DNA from: Bryopsis sp. KO-2023 | Lineage: Eukaryota > Chlorophyta > Ulvophyceae > Bryopsidales > Bryopsidaceae | Reading direction: 5' to 3' | Length of the DNA stretch: 64,000 nt | Assembly: GCA_030272585.1 (NCBI GenBank) | Contig: BSYQ01000006.1 | Span: 129,001-193,000, forward strand | Part shown: positions 38,692 through 48,762 of the stretch, piece by piece | Layout: the number at the start of each line of letters is the position of its first letter | How positions within the stretch are numbered: position 1 is the first letter of the stretch | Translations under genes and position numbers: made by a program | The notes under the pieces: model-generated | The model's input: only the letters and a program-made list of their open reading frames with translations | The model's database searches: none | Told to the model about the DNA's origin: nothing

Positions 38692-40895
38692 TTTTCCTTC
38701 CCCGAAAAAACAGTAGCAGCGATTATGTCCTTGTCGGCCGCAGTCGATCCCCACTTATTCACCCCGCACGTCCAAAAAACCCAAAAAGCGTCGCGTATGG
38801 TCCGGGCGTCAGCTGGTTGGGCGTTTTTCCGATAGCGGGAGCCTGCCCTTCCCAAGGCCCGATGGTGAAAACCCCCGAGCTGATTCTGCTTGGTTGAACC
38901 CCCACGGATTCCCTCGAATACGACCTATCTCGGACCACTACAACGCTCTCAACTCCCTCCGTGCTGTTTTTTTTTTGTGACTGCCCTTAACGCTGCCAGC
39001 ACGTTTAGAATTCACGACAAAAAGACAAGTAAATTTGGACTGGCGGCAAACGCGAATGCAGCTGACCGTTCACGATTTCAACCTCGATGTCGACGAGAGG
39101 GTCGGAGCCAGGGAACGAGTTTCAGCCACGCACGCGCTCTGCTCCTCGGACGGGTGGGGTGAATCGAGGTCGCAGCGGCGTTGCCCGTCACAACATTCCT
39201 CGAAGCGTGCAGTACGCAAGAATTAGTTCCAAGAGATTTTTGGATTTGTTCGATCTGTCAATCGTTGCAACAACCAAGGGCCGCTGCTTCGAATCGGAGG
39301 CTTTTTAGTGGTGATCACGCAACATAATCCATCCCTCAGCCTCTTGGCGTTTGGGTTGGCACCTCCACACGTTTCCTCTCGGAGGTGGGGGGGGGGGCTG
39401 ACAGGAGAGCACGGAAAGCCGTCGATTCAAGATCAAGTTACATATATTTGAAGGGGACAATAAACACTCCAGAAGCCGACCAAAAGGTGTTGATGCCATA
39501 CATATATATACAGTATTATATATATAACATAACCACCACCCTTCCAATTTCACACCTAGGAAGGTTCAAGGTTAGATAGAGGTCGAGAATATGAAGCGTT
39601 TTGAAAACGCAGAGTGCCACTGATCAGTGTTGAACGGTTTTGCTTTTTTTTTCTCTACCAAAGCAGAAGAGATGCACACAAGAAGTTAGAATGAGTCAGG
39701 AAAAAAAGGCTTTTTTTGGTGGGAGCTTCCCATTGTAAGGTTGCCTGCCAGACACTTCATCATCAATCTGAAACACACGAAAATACTTTTTTTTGATCTT
39801 GTTTGGACTAAAGCCACTGTTTTGAGTCAGTGGAATTCAATCGAACAAATTTTGGTCATTTTGCAAATACCCAGCAACAAATAAGGAGCGCTTTCATGAC
39901 TGCGTCTAACACTTGTTGAAGGGCTCTTCGCTCTTCTTGTGTAGCCAGAAGTAGAAATGTAAAAAGTTGGGATGGGGATGCATTCGTGATTGCAATCAAT
40001 TGATACTTGGGGCTGGAGCTGTTTCTGGTTTGATGGCTGCTGTTGTTGCATGTGTCTTAATTTTTCAATGTTTAGAACAGTATATTATAAAAGATGGGAG
40101 AGAAATCATGTAGCATGTTTTCTCTTATCAAGTGTTCCTTTAAAGAAAGATAAATGTGTTTTGCAATAAAAATTACAACCCCTGTTCCAACCAAAGCCCC
40201 TTGAAATATATGCAAGAGTCGCAGCTGTACAAACTGCATCCTATTGAATTACTCCTTTCCACAACAGGTGAACATATATATTGTTATATAGATCAAATTT
40301 GACATAGCATGTAACATGGCTTGGGAAAAGAATCTCCCTTGAAATATTATCGGAAACATTCCAAAGAATAATGAACTGGAAATACAGTATTGATTCAGGA
40401 AAAGAAAGATTGACAATATAGCCCAATATTCAAACACATTCCAGAATGAAAGATGCTTCTGAGCATCAGGACCCTGGTCGTACAATGGCACCAAAAGAGT
40501 ATCACTCCATTCAAAATCATTACAGATATGATTACTGCCAAAAGAGTTCAACAATGGTACACGGTTAATTGATTCATACACACACAGATCATGGAAATAT
40601 GAACTGAGCTCCATGTCTGGCACTTTATTGCAACAAAATCCTGGGGTAAAGGCTCTTGAAAAATAATCCTCGATTGATCCTAGAAAAAAAGAACCTATTC
40701 AAAGAAGAAAAAAGGTAATCAAATGTATCTTCCAATATACATATATAGATAATATTTTCATCACATCCAGCAGTTGCCCATTTCACACAATACTGCCCTC
40801 AATCAAAACAGCTCTGGATTAGGAGAGCTGTCCAATAAAAAAAAGTGAAATCCCATCTGCACAGAGAGAAAGCCAGTCGAAAGTCGTCAAACAAT
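38692..40895. other. Intergenic between MAP65 start and glycine-rich gene
   Basis: Bases 38692 to about 39310 are GC-balanced and hold the MAP65 promoter. Beyond that the DNA is AT-rich, with TA repeats at about 39499-39529 and a run of G at 39387-39396. No exon could be supported. The part next to 40896 should be the 3' flank of the glycine-rich gene. Confidence 0.45.
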
Positions 40896-41871
40896 TCACT
40901 TGCCGCCGCCACCGCCGCCACCACCCCCTCCTCCACCGCCACCTCCTCCACCACCACCTCCGCCATACCACCCGCCGCCGCCGCCTCCGCCGCCACCGCC
41001 GCCGCCGTAATAATATCCGCCGCCACAACAGTAGTATGGTGACCAGTAATCATTGTACCAGCCACGACTCCTTCCCTGCAGCGCTCGCGTCACTACAAAA
41101 CAGTAGCAAAACGACTCAAGACACTCCTGCCCATGGGAAATACGACTCCTCTTTTTTTTGTCAGCCTCTTAGATTGCGCTACAGAATACATTTGGATCGA
41201 TTAATTGTTCCAAAGCACCAAACCCTACTCTGCTTGAGGCCGCGATATCGATATCTGCTCCCGCCACCCCCACCACCTCCGCCGCCTCCGCCATACCTCC
41301 CGCCACCCCCACCACCTCCGCCGCCTCCGCCAAACCTCCCACCGCCACCTCCTCCACCGCCACCTCCGCCATACCACCCGCCGCCGCCTCCCCCACCACC
41401 TCCGCCTCCACCGCCGCCTCCACCTCCGCCTCCTCCTCCACCCCCCCCCCCCCCCCCCCCCCCCCCACCACCACCACCGCTGCCGCGATACCAGCCGCCA
41501 TAACCCCTCAGCTTTCGGGTCGCTGCAACAGAAGGCGACAAACAATCAACTTACGATGAAGAATCGATCACCCGATCAATCGTTCATGAACGTTGACCAA
41601 CGGAAAAAACCAGCTTAAACTTACCAAGCGATCGATCTTCAACCTTAACATCTGCAAAAACGGCAACAACACGCATGTTAAAATATGAAGAAACATATCA
41701 ACGACAGGTATCGCTTTACATGGAGCAATTGCTGTTGCAACAAACGCAATAAGATGTTTTTGGTGATGGCAGCGTGAAATAGCTGGTTTTGGAGATATCA
41801 CCATCGACGGTGGCGCCGACGGTCGCCAGGACAATCCCAGCGAAGAGCAGAAAGGCCAACACTTTGGCCAT
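40896..41871 (-). CDS. Secreted glycine-rich protein (putative wall/matrix protein)
   Basis: Four exons join in phase: 41871-41802, 41651-41625, 41522-41229, 41092-40896, giving 195 residues. Residues 1-20 are a clear signal peptide (MAKVLAFLLFAGIVLATVGA). A short acidic segment (DDVKVEDRSL) precedes the first Gly block (ATRKLRGYGGWYRGS), which includes about nine GGG codons in a row, then units of about 13 residues made of eleven Gly and RY or RF. The second block starts TRALQGRSRGWYND, has a CCGGGYYY motif, more Gly and ends GK. Tyr and Trp spaced in Gly runs suggest oxidative crosslinking in a wall or matrix, as in plant GRPs; this is inference. The Gly exons have high local GC with strong C/G skew. 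The Pro-rich open frame on the other strand is a mirror of this coding DNA. Confidence 0.8.
41262..41339 (-). repeat. 39-bp tandem repeat inside the glycine-rich coding exon
   Basis: Two head-to-tail copies of 39 bases (41262-41300 and 41301-41339) differ by a base or two. Each encodes 13 residues, Gly-rich with one Arg-Tyr or Arg-Phe pair. Because 39 is a multiple of 3, copy number can change without a frameshift. Confidence 0.85.
41441..41466. repeat. 26-base mononucleotide C run in coding sequence
   Basis: The run lies in exon 3 of the glycine-rich gene and reads as poly-G in the sense strand, encoding consecutive Gly by GGG codons. Such a run is prone to both replication slippage and sequencing error, so its length in the assembly should be taken as approximate. 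Confidence 0.95.
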
Positions 41872-43755
41872 GATTGTTCACACACTCGGACCAACCAAAC
41901 GAAGTCAAAAAGATACACTGACCAGGATACCCAAACCTAGAAGGGCTGTTGCTCGCTCGGTTAATCCCGACGGGTCGCTTTTGAAGGAAAACCTGTCCAG
42001 GTCACCAAGGATGGACGAGGCTGACGATTTAACACAGAGGTTTGCTGCGTTCATGAAAAGACACATCCAGTCCAAGTAGTTCCCTCAATCAGGCCGGGAT
42101 CCCGAAGCAAGGTGCGAAGTTTTCTGTTCTGTCACAACTCCAGTCCGATCGCGCGAGTAGAAAACGCCGCAACCCATCATATTTGTTGCGTTTAGTCGTA
42201 TTGGTGTAGTATTTACGTATCGTTTCGTTCCCCTATCGATGGGGCTTCGACAGGTCGTCTGATGGATCAGGCGCCCGGGCATCTGCTCTGGGGGGTTTCG
42301 CGTCCAAGATAGATTAGCGCATCCCTTCAGCAGGGCAATATCTCAGATGGGGTGTTTGCTTTGTATGAATCCCAGCCTTTTCGACTTCATTTTTCCATGG
42401 CGCATGCATCCAGTGCAACACACAGTCTGGAAAGATGCGGTGATGCATTTCCTCTAAGGAAATAAAATCGAGAAGTGGGGTGTGCACCGCCAAAGAATCG
42501 CCTTGTCCAACGACACATGAGAAGGCAACCGATTGATGATGTATATAGATACACCACCTCAAAATTATCGACGATCTTAAAAAACACACTAAACACAAAG
42601 ACCCTTTTTTTTGAAGATTTTTTTTTCCTCATTCAGTTTGACAAAGTTGACACCCCCCCCCCCCCATCACATAATAGAAAAAAAGTGTTGGCTTGAAAAC
42701 AGCACTCCACCAAAGCAATTGCTCGCGAACCGCCATCCCCCTTCCCCCCAAAAAAACAAAAAAGCAAAAAGAAGTCACCGCCAAGGAGACAACACGTCGC
42801 ACCCTTAAAAAAAAAGCATTCAGGACCACGCTGGTGATAACAAAAATCATCAATAAATAGACACACAAGCCATTGAAATCGTTCATCAATCAAAAAGAAC
42901 AGTCAGCAACGAACAAATCCTTGTTGTTTTGTTAGAAACCCCTCGTACAGTTTAGTCTTGAAAATTTTCCCATTTTCTTTGCGTCCAAGAAAACAACACA
43001 ACAAAAAGCACTGTACATTTTTCTTCTGAGAAAGTACAGGCAGACATGGAACCCCAGGTCAAACCACTTCATAATGCTCCCAAACCCATAGTCTGTCACT
43101 CAGAAACTATCTGAAAAGTAGCAATCACTCAGTCACAGACAATCTATCAAGATATATATTATGCATATATCATCCAACTCGAAACCCATACACAGGTCTA
43201 ACAAAACGAAAAGAAAAAAAGAAAAGAAAAATCAGAGAGGTTCGGAAGAAAAAAAGGGGAAAAACCCCTGTAATGTTGGAGGACGCAGCTGGTCAAAAAT
43301 TCATTTTTTTTTTTTTGTGACCCGCATGAAGGCACCCCCAAAGGGTAATGTAATAAAATATGCTAAGGGAAAAAAAAAGGGCTCTCTTCTTCATCTTCTC
43401 TAAAACGAAAAGAAAAAATCAAACAAAAGCGCTAAATTAAGAAAACGTCTGTGGGGTGAGGACCATGTCTGACTTTTTTTTCCTGTTGTACAATCTCAAT
43501 TACGCATAATGATTACACATAATAAATCACACTTTTTGCAGTTCATCGGTTTAACTTTCCTTCTTTGCACCAAACGACTGAGGGATAGCGCCATACTACC
43601 CCCCTCCATCACCTTATTTCGACTTTCTGGTTAAAAATATAATATCAGATAGAGTTAGGTAGATATCAATAAGATACAATTTTGTTTACCAATGACTGAG
43701 AACGATTTCCTATCCACCCGTATGTGCATATAATGATGAACCATCTAGGGGGCAT
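41872..43755. other. Intergenic between glycine-rich gene and expansin
   Basis: The first part is the glycine-rich gene's promoter region. A + strand open frame ends at 42079 with a helical, charged tail (see findings) but has no supported 5' part. From about 42.6 kb the + strand is A/C-rich with C-run/A-run junctions (42651-42665 and 42739-42753), consistent with the 3' flank of the leftward expansin gene. Confidence 0.4.
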
Positions 43756-45619
43756 TCAAATGAGTTTCACGCTGTCCACACAGAAATCTATGGGGATGCT
43801 TTCATTGTTTTGAAACTGAATGGTGTTCACTTGGGCAGGCTGGTTTCCCCCACACCCTTTGAAAGTGGCTGCGAATGCTCTGACCAATTGGACTTCCTGG
43901 AGGGCTTTGTCAAACACCCCCAGGTAAATGGTATATTTGGAGAAACCAGCTTCTTGGCCGCCAGACGCACTCAGTTCCGACAGCTTGATGGATGCACAAG
44001 GCCCCTGCAACCATTGAGTGGCCCAGTGAGTCTTTAAAAACATCCTAAAAATTTCAGAGTGTGTGAAAAGGTACCTTTCTGTTTAGGCCACCGGCCCAAA
44101 TGTCAGGGACCATGTTCGTATGGTAATGATTAGTCACCAGTCACCTCACAGTATTGCTTTCTCTGTTTCCCCCCGCCCCTTTTTTCCAGTTCATCTTTCA
44201 TCCTCAACTTGTTCAGTTCTTTTAAAAAACCGTACCATTTCTCCCTGGACATCCACAGCCACACCAGGAATGCCATCTTCTGTTCGAATCCAAGCTTCAA
44301 GAGACACCCTTCCCACAAACTGACCATCGCTGGTGCCCAGGGAAAACGCCCCACCAGGCAAAATTCTTGCGCATTTTGCAGAGCCACCCGAAGGCCCAGG
44401 CACGTCCACCATCGGCTCAACATTGTTAGACTTGTCCTCCCATCCATCTGAAAATCCTCCGGAGAAACCCATGTTGGGCTTCATGGTGACTTTTTTATCG
44501 GCACCTGCTGGACGAAGCGCCCCTAAAGCAAATCCAGAAAAGTTTCGGCTGGTTTGGTAAAAACCCCAACAGTTTTCTCAAAAATTTATTTAAAATGAGA
44601 GGAGAAAGCCACGTTCACTAGGGTTATCAGGTGTTCTCTGTTGGTTTGTTGCGAACTGGTGGCTTGCCTGCAGGTGGGTGGATTCCTGGGGTGGGGTCCA
44701 CTGCTGGAGGGGCAGGATTTGCAGGCTGATAATTGCACGGAACCTCCCGGTACTTGAGTCCCATGGACCCCGATTCAAGGGGTGCCAACTGTCATGCAAA
44801 CATACATTCACTTAACCATTCTTGCGGAATCCTGTGCAAGAGTTTCTGTGAACTGCTGAAACACAAGAGAATTCATCTGAACCCCCTTCACCTTTTCGAA
44901 GGCCCAAACAGACAAAGCCAAATGATCCATGTCTCCGCAGCACCTGATATCCATTGAGGGTCAGTTCATTCGTCAGAAACCGATCTATCCCAAGTAGCTT
45001 GTGTTATTGTGAAGTTTTGTAGATGAATGTTCAAACAACGAATGCAATCATCTCGAGTTCGAAAGAAAACCTCACCATCTCTTGTTTTCAAATCCATTGG
45101 CAGGGTGGTTGCAAGGGCACGCATCGGTAGTTCGAACCACGAGGGACCACGACGGATCGCGACACGAGAATCTCCGATCGACCTTGTTCGCAAACCCATC
45201 CGCGAAAGTCGAAGGATGGCAAGCGACCTCATAGCAGCGCCTGGACAGATAACCACCAAATGCACCGTCAACCCGGGGTAGTTGATCCATCAATCCAAAC
45301 CGCAGCCCCTCACGAAAAGAGCGGCGCCGACATTCAATCGATCTGGGGCGAGGAGGTGTGACCCAACTGGGAAAGGGGACAGATCGTACCCGCAACTGCC
45401 GCTGAAGCTTGTGTGTCCATCAGGGATCGAAGCCACGTCCCAGCCGCTTCCGATATCAGGCCAGAGGTAGTTGTAGCCGCAGCTCCCCTGATGGATGTCC
45501 CATTCCCATGGTCTCGCACCGAAGGGGGTGGCCCGGCCTATCACCCATTCCGATTGGCAGGAAACCAGGCCGCAGAGGCCCACCACGATCACCACCGCGG
45601 AGATATAACGCCGCGCCAT
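43756..45619 (-). CDS. Expansin (DPBB domain) with Pro-rich linker and novel C-terminal module
   Basis: Expansins loosen cell walls without hydrolysis. Six exons join in phase into 367 residues: 45619-45390, 45240-45076, 44943-44892, 44788-44668, 44522-44236, 44004-43756. Signal peptide 1-22 (VVIVVGLCGLVSCQ). The double-psi beta-barrel domain is unmistakable: GRATPFG, GSCGYNYLWPDIGSGWDVA, GSCGRCYEVACHPSTF.DG, FSCRD.SWSLVVRTTDACPCNHP, NKRWCCGDMDHLALSVWAFEK and YREVPCNYQPANP. The usual HFD motif is HLA here. After the domain comes a Pro-rich linker (PAPPAVDPTPGIHPPAG), then about 175 residues unlike the usual CBM63 domain: FSGGFSDGWED, RVSLEAWIRTEDGIPGVAV, CASIKLSELSA, YTIYLGVFD and a final strand FCVDSVKLI, which I infer is a galactose-binding-like jelly roll. 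Intron 4 has a GC donor (CAG then GCAAGC). Confidence 0.88.
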
Positions 45620-46113
45620 AGCTGATCCTGCCGCCTATCGGTTGGCTGAAAAGGCCACCGCGGCGCTGGGGTTTTTGTTTTTGGAACGAGGCATTAAATG
45701 TGAATTGATTTGACTTCCCAACTGGCGGAGGTCGCTCTTTCCCGATGACCCGCTTTCACTCCCTGCCACAAAACCCCATGTGACGCCCTTGATGTGTGTG
45801 TGTTACTCCAGCTTTTATCGGGAAACTTTGGCAGCAACGTTCTTTTCAGGCTGAAGATAAGCGTGGATAAGATCAACTCAGGTCACCCACTGTGATACCA
45901 AATGTGGTGGTCTGTAGGGGAGGAATTTCTTGGATGGACGGACACATGCAGAGTTTCTAACCACCCCCAAACACACTCCAAGCAACCAAGTCAAACCCTA
46001 AAGAAGAGCATCGCAATTGAGCCTAAGAAACAAGCCCCAAGCCACCCCCACAAAGAAGTCTTTTTGACACTAAAACTCCGGGCAAAAAATCACTGAATGT
46101 CCCATGGTCGGTA
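45620..46113. other. Intergenic: expansin promoter and CobW 3' flank
   Basis: About 490 bases between the expansin start and the CobW stop, both on the minus strand. The region nearest 45620 is GC-rich. No further gene is visible. No clear TATA element was recognised on the minus strand. Confidence 0.5.
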
Positions 46114-48573
46114 TCAATTCAAACCGACCATCCAGTCTTCCTCTGGCCATGGAGGCAGATTATCTGGGTATTGAGACCAAGCCGTCGGGCTTTCTTTCAG
46201 CTCTTCGTCTGTAAGCAGACATTTATCCAACATTTTTATGATTTCCTGTCTGTCCATCCCATCACCAATCCAAACGATTTCTGTGGCTCGATCACCCCAC
46301 AATGCATGCCATTCAGATTTGTCGGTGTCTTCCGGCAGCTCCTCTTGGGGAAGTGTGGCCAACCACGGGGTTCTGGAAAAGAAAACAGAATTCTTGAGGC
46401 CTGTTCCAACACTTGAATATTTTAAAATGTCTTTCTTGAAAATCAGTGGCTGGAAGTCCAAAAAAAAAGGAACCAAAAATGGAGACTGGTGAAAAGAATC
46501 ATCAGCCTTGTTCAGTTGCCTTTCAGGCTCATTTCTTCAAGTTGAGAAACCCTAATTACGCAATCAACTCTGGTACAGCACTGTCAGTCTCTTTATGATT
46601 TTTCAAAGCCACAGCCTTACCCTGGATCGCAAATCCAAGACGTCCCAGCCGATTGCCACACCCCCATTCTATCATGCCTGGTGGCCAACCAGAAAAACCC
46701 TTTTGATCTTAGAACTCCTTTCCAGATGGATGCCAAACCGCTCTCCATTAAACGCTCCGGATGGAAGGGTTTCCTGGCCTTGTAAACAAAACTGGTGATA
46801 CCGGTGTGCCTGGCTTTGACTTCTTTTTCTTCTTCCTCTCCATTTTCTGCTTTTTCCCTGGCCTCGTTGATCTTTTGGATCCAACCAGGCGATTCCATCG
46901 CTGCCACAGGATCGAACAACTCTGTGTTTATCACGGTTTCTGGGGCAATAACACATTGAGTTGCTTCCAACACCTGGGCAAATCACTAACAAATCGATAT
47001 CAATATAATGCACCAGGTCAATCATTTCGATGAGATAAGATGTTTTGGACTGGACATTTTCATTGACCCAGGACCGACTCTGAATATCCATGCAGCCACT
47101 CTCAACCAGTTCGGTATATCATAAAACTGTTTGGAATGCAAATTTTGGGCAAGATGCCAAGAGGTATGGAAATCCATGTTGTAGATCTATTCCAAGAGAT
47201 AGTGTCCAAGAGGTGTAGCAATTAGACCAAAAATATCCCTCATTTTCGGACTGGCTATGTTTTGGCCTCGATTGAGAAGTTTAAACAAGGAAGAACCATT
47301 AGAAAATTACGACTCACCTTTGCTGTTGGATTCATCTCCAATAAAGCTGCTTTGACTTTTTGCTTCTCTTCTTCGTCCACCAAGTCCAGTTTGTTCAAAA
47401 TCAAAACATTGGCAAACTCAACCTAGGAAATCCAACAGGTGGTATCTTTAAACACTTGACAGGTTGAATCCATTCACTGCATGTTTGATCAAACAAGCCA
47501 CAAAGAATTAAAAACCTGCATTCAGGATACAGATACAGGAAATGCAAAATCCAGCCAAGCGCAGCCCACCTCACTAAAAGGTGTTCTAGGGTGAATCAGA
47601 CTCTGGTGCGCCCCCTCTCCAAAATTGAAGAAAACTGGGGGTTATTTCTGTTTATCTGGAACAGGTGTTTTTTCTTGTACATACATTTTTTTCGAACATT
47701 CTATGTCTGGTATTTTTCACCCACAGCCTTCTCCCCAATGTTAATTCTTGACAGACATAGGAGCATGGATTCACGAAAATTCTCACTCATAACCAGATGG
47801 ACGCTGAAGGAAAAAAAAGCATTTTCCTTCCCCACCTGCTCAACAAGGATATCGGAAACCGTTCGGTCGTCGTGTTGCCCCTCGGCCATTCCCTTCGCCT
47901 CCAAAGACTCGGAGTTCAAGACGTCACTCAAGAATCGATGAGTATCGACAACAGTCACCATGGTGTCCAGACGAACGAGGCCGCCGTCTTCCGGCGCGGA
48001 ATCGAAAAGATTCGCTGCGATGTGCAACGGCAGCGCGACGCCGCTGCCTTCCACGACCAAGTAGTCAAAAATCTGCTTTTCGGCAAGCTCGTCGACTTTT
48101 TCCTCCAAGTCCCCGCCGGCGGTGCAGCAGATACACCCGTTCGGCATGGTTATCATATCTTCTTTAGGATCTTTTAAGAACGTCTGGATGAGTTTCCCGT
48201 CGACGTCGATGCCGGCGAGGTCGTTCACCAAGACCGCTATCCGCTTGTCCTTGACGTTTCTTAGCAAATATCTAAGCAGCGTGGTTTTCCCAGAGCCCAG
48301 AAAACCCGACAAGACCGTGATCGGCAACACGGGATTCAGATTTGGTTTCGCATCTTCTTGGAGACTCGGCATCCATTCTTCAGGGTCGAAAGAGAGCTCC
48401 TCTACGTCCCTTTTCGAGTCTCCATTCTTCAATGAACATAGCCTCCTAGCGAAGGAAGTCGGCGAACGCGACACAATTCGTCGGGCGCCGCCAGCGAAGG
48501 GTTTCGCAGCGAGCAAACTGGAGAACCTCAACAGCGCTGTGGCCATGTTGCCAGAAAAGCACCGATTCTGCAA
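46114..48573 (-). CDS. CobW/COG0523-family GTPase (metallochaperone), with targeting leader
   Basis: CobW-domain proteins are G3E-family GTPases that deliver metal ions, often zinc or cobalt, to client proteins. Four exons join in phase into 484 residues: 48573-47836, 47422-47318, 46973-46621, 46372-46114. The first 80 residues are Ser/Arg/Ala-rich with little homology, probably a mitochondrial or plastid leader; a second Met at residue 10 is an alternative start. Motifs: Walker A GFLGSGKTT (90-98), VNDLAGIDVD, the metal-binding GCICC (146-150), VVEGSGVALP, VTVVDTHRF and NKLD (256-259). The C-terminal CobW_C domain contains SFVYKARKPFHPERL, SKGFFWLATR and DRATEIVWIGDGMDRQEI..MLDKCLLTDEE. The gene is divergent from SufC with 189 bp between the start codons. 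The exact client and compartment are unknown. Confidence 0.92.
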
Positions 48574-48762
48574 TCAATCCACAGAAAATCCCCGATCGTA
48601 CAGAAATGACTCATTATAAGCTCCCATGACAGACCCATGATTCTGTCACTTATTCTGGGTTCGGCTCAATTTTCCTTCCCACACGCTTTGGCAACTCTTG
48701 CGTGTTGAACCGGTGCGCTCTCTTCGTTTCTTTTCGCTTTTTTTTCAACCGGGACTTCCAGG
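48574..48762. promoter_or_regulatory. Shared intergenic region between CobW (-) and SufC (+)
   Basis: Only 189 bases separate two divergent start codons, so both promoters and 5' leaders must lie here. It may act as a bidirectional promoter. There is no obvious TATA box. The right half has a T-rich run just before the SufC start. The call rests on gene arrangement, not on recognised elements. Confidence 0.55.

Noticed and set aside
41036..41503. Proline-rich + strand open frame with very long Pro runs
   Set aside because: It is the exact antisense of the Gly-rich coding exons (CCN against GGN) and spans their intron. The minus strand has signal peptide, splice sites and phase.
44076..44150. 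Possible expansin exon with the frame NHYHTNMVPDIW
   Set aside because: No AG acceptor lies between the upstream in-frame stop and this frame, and the flanking exons join in phase without it.
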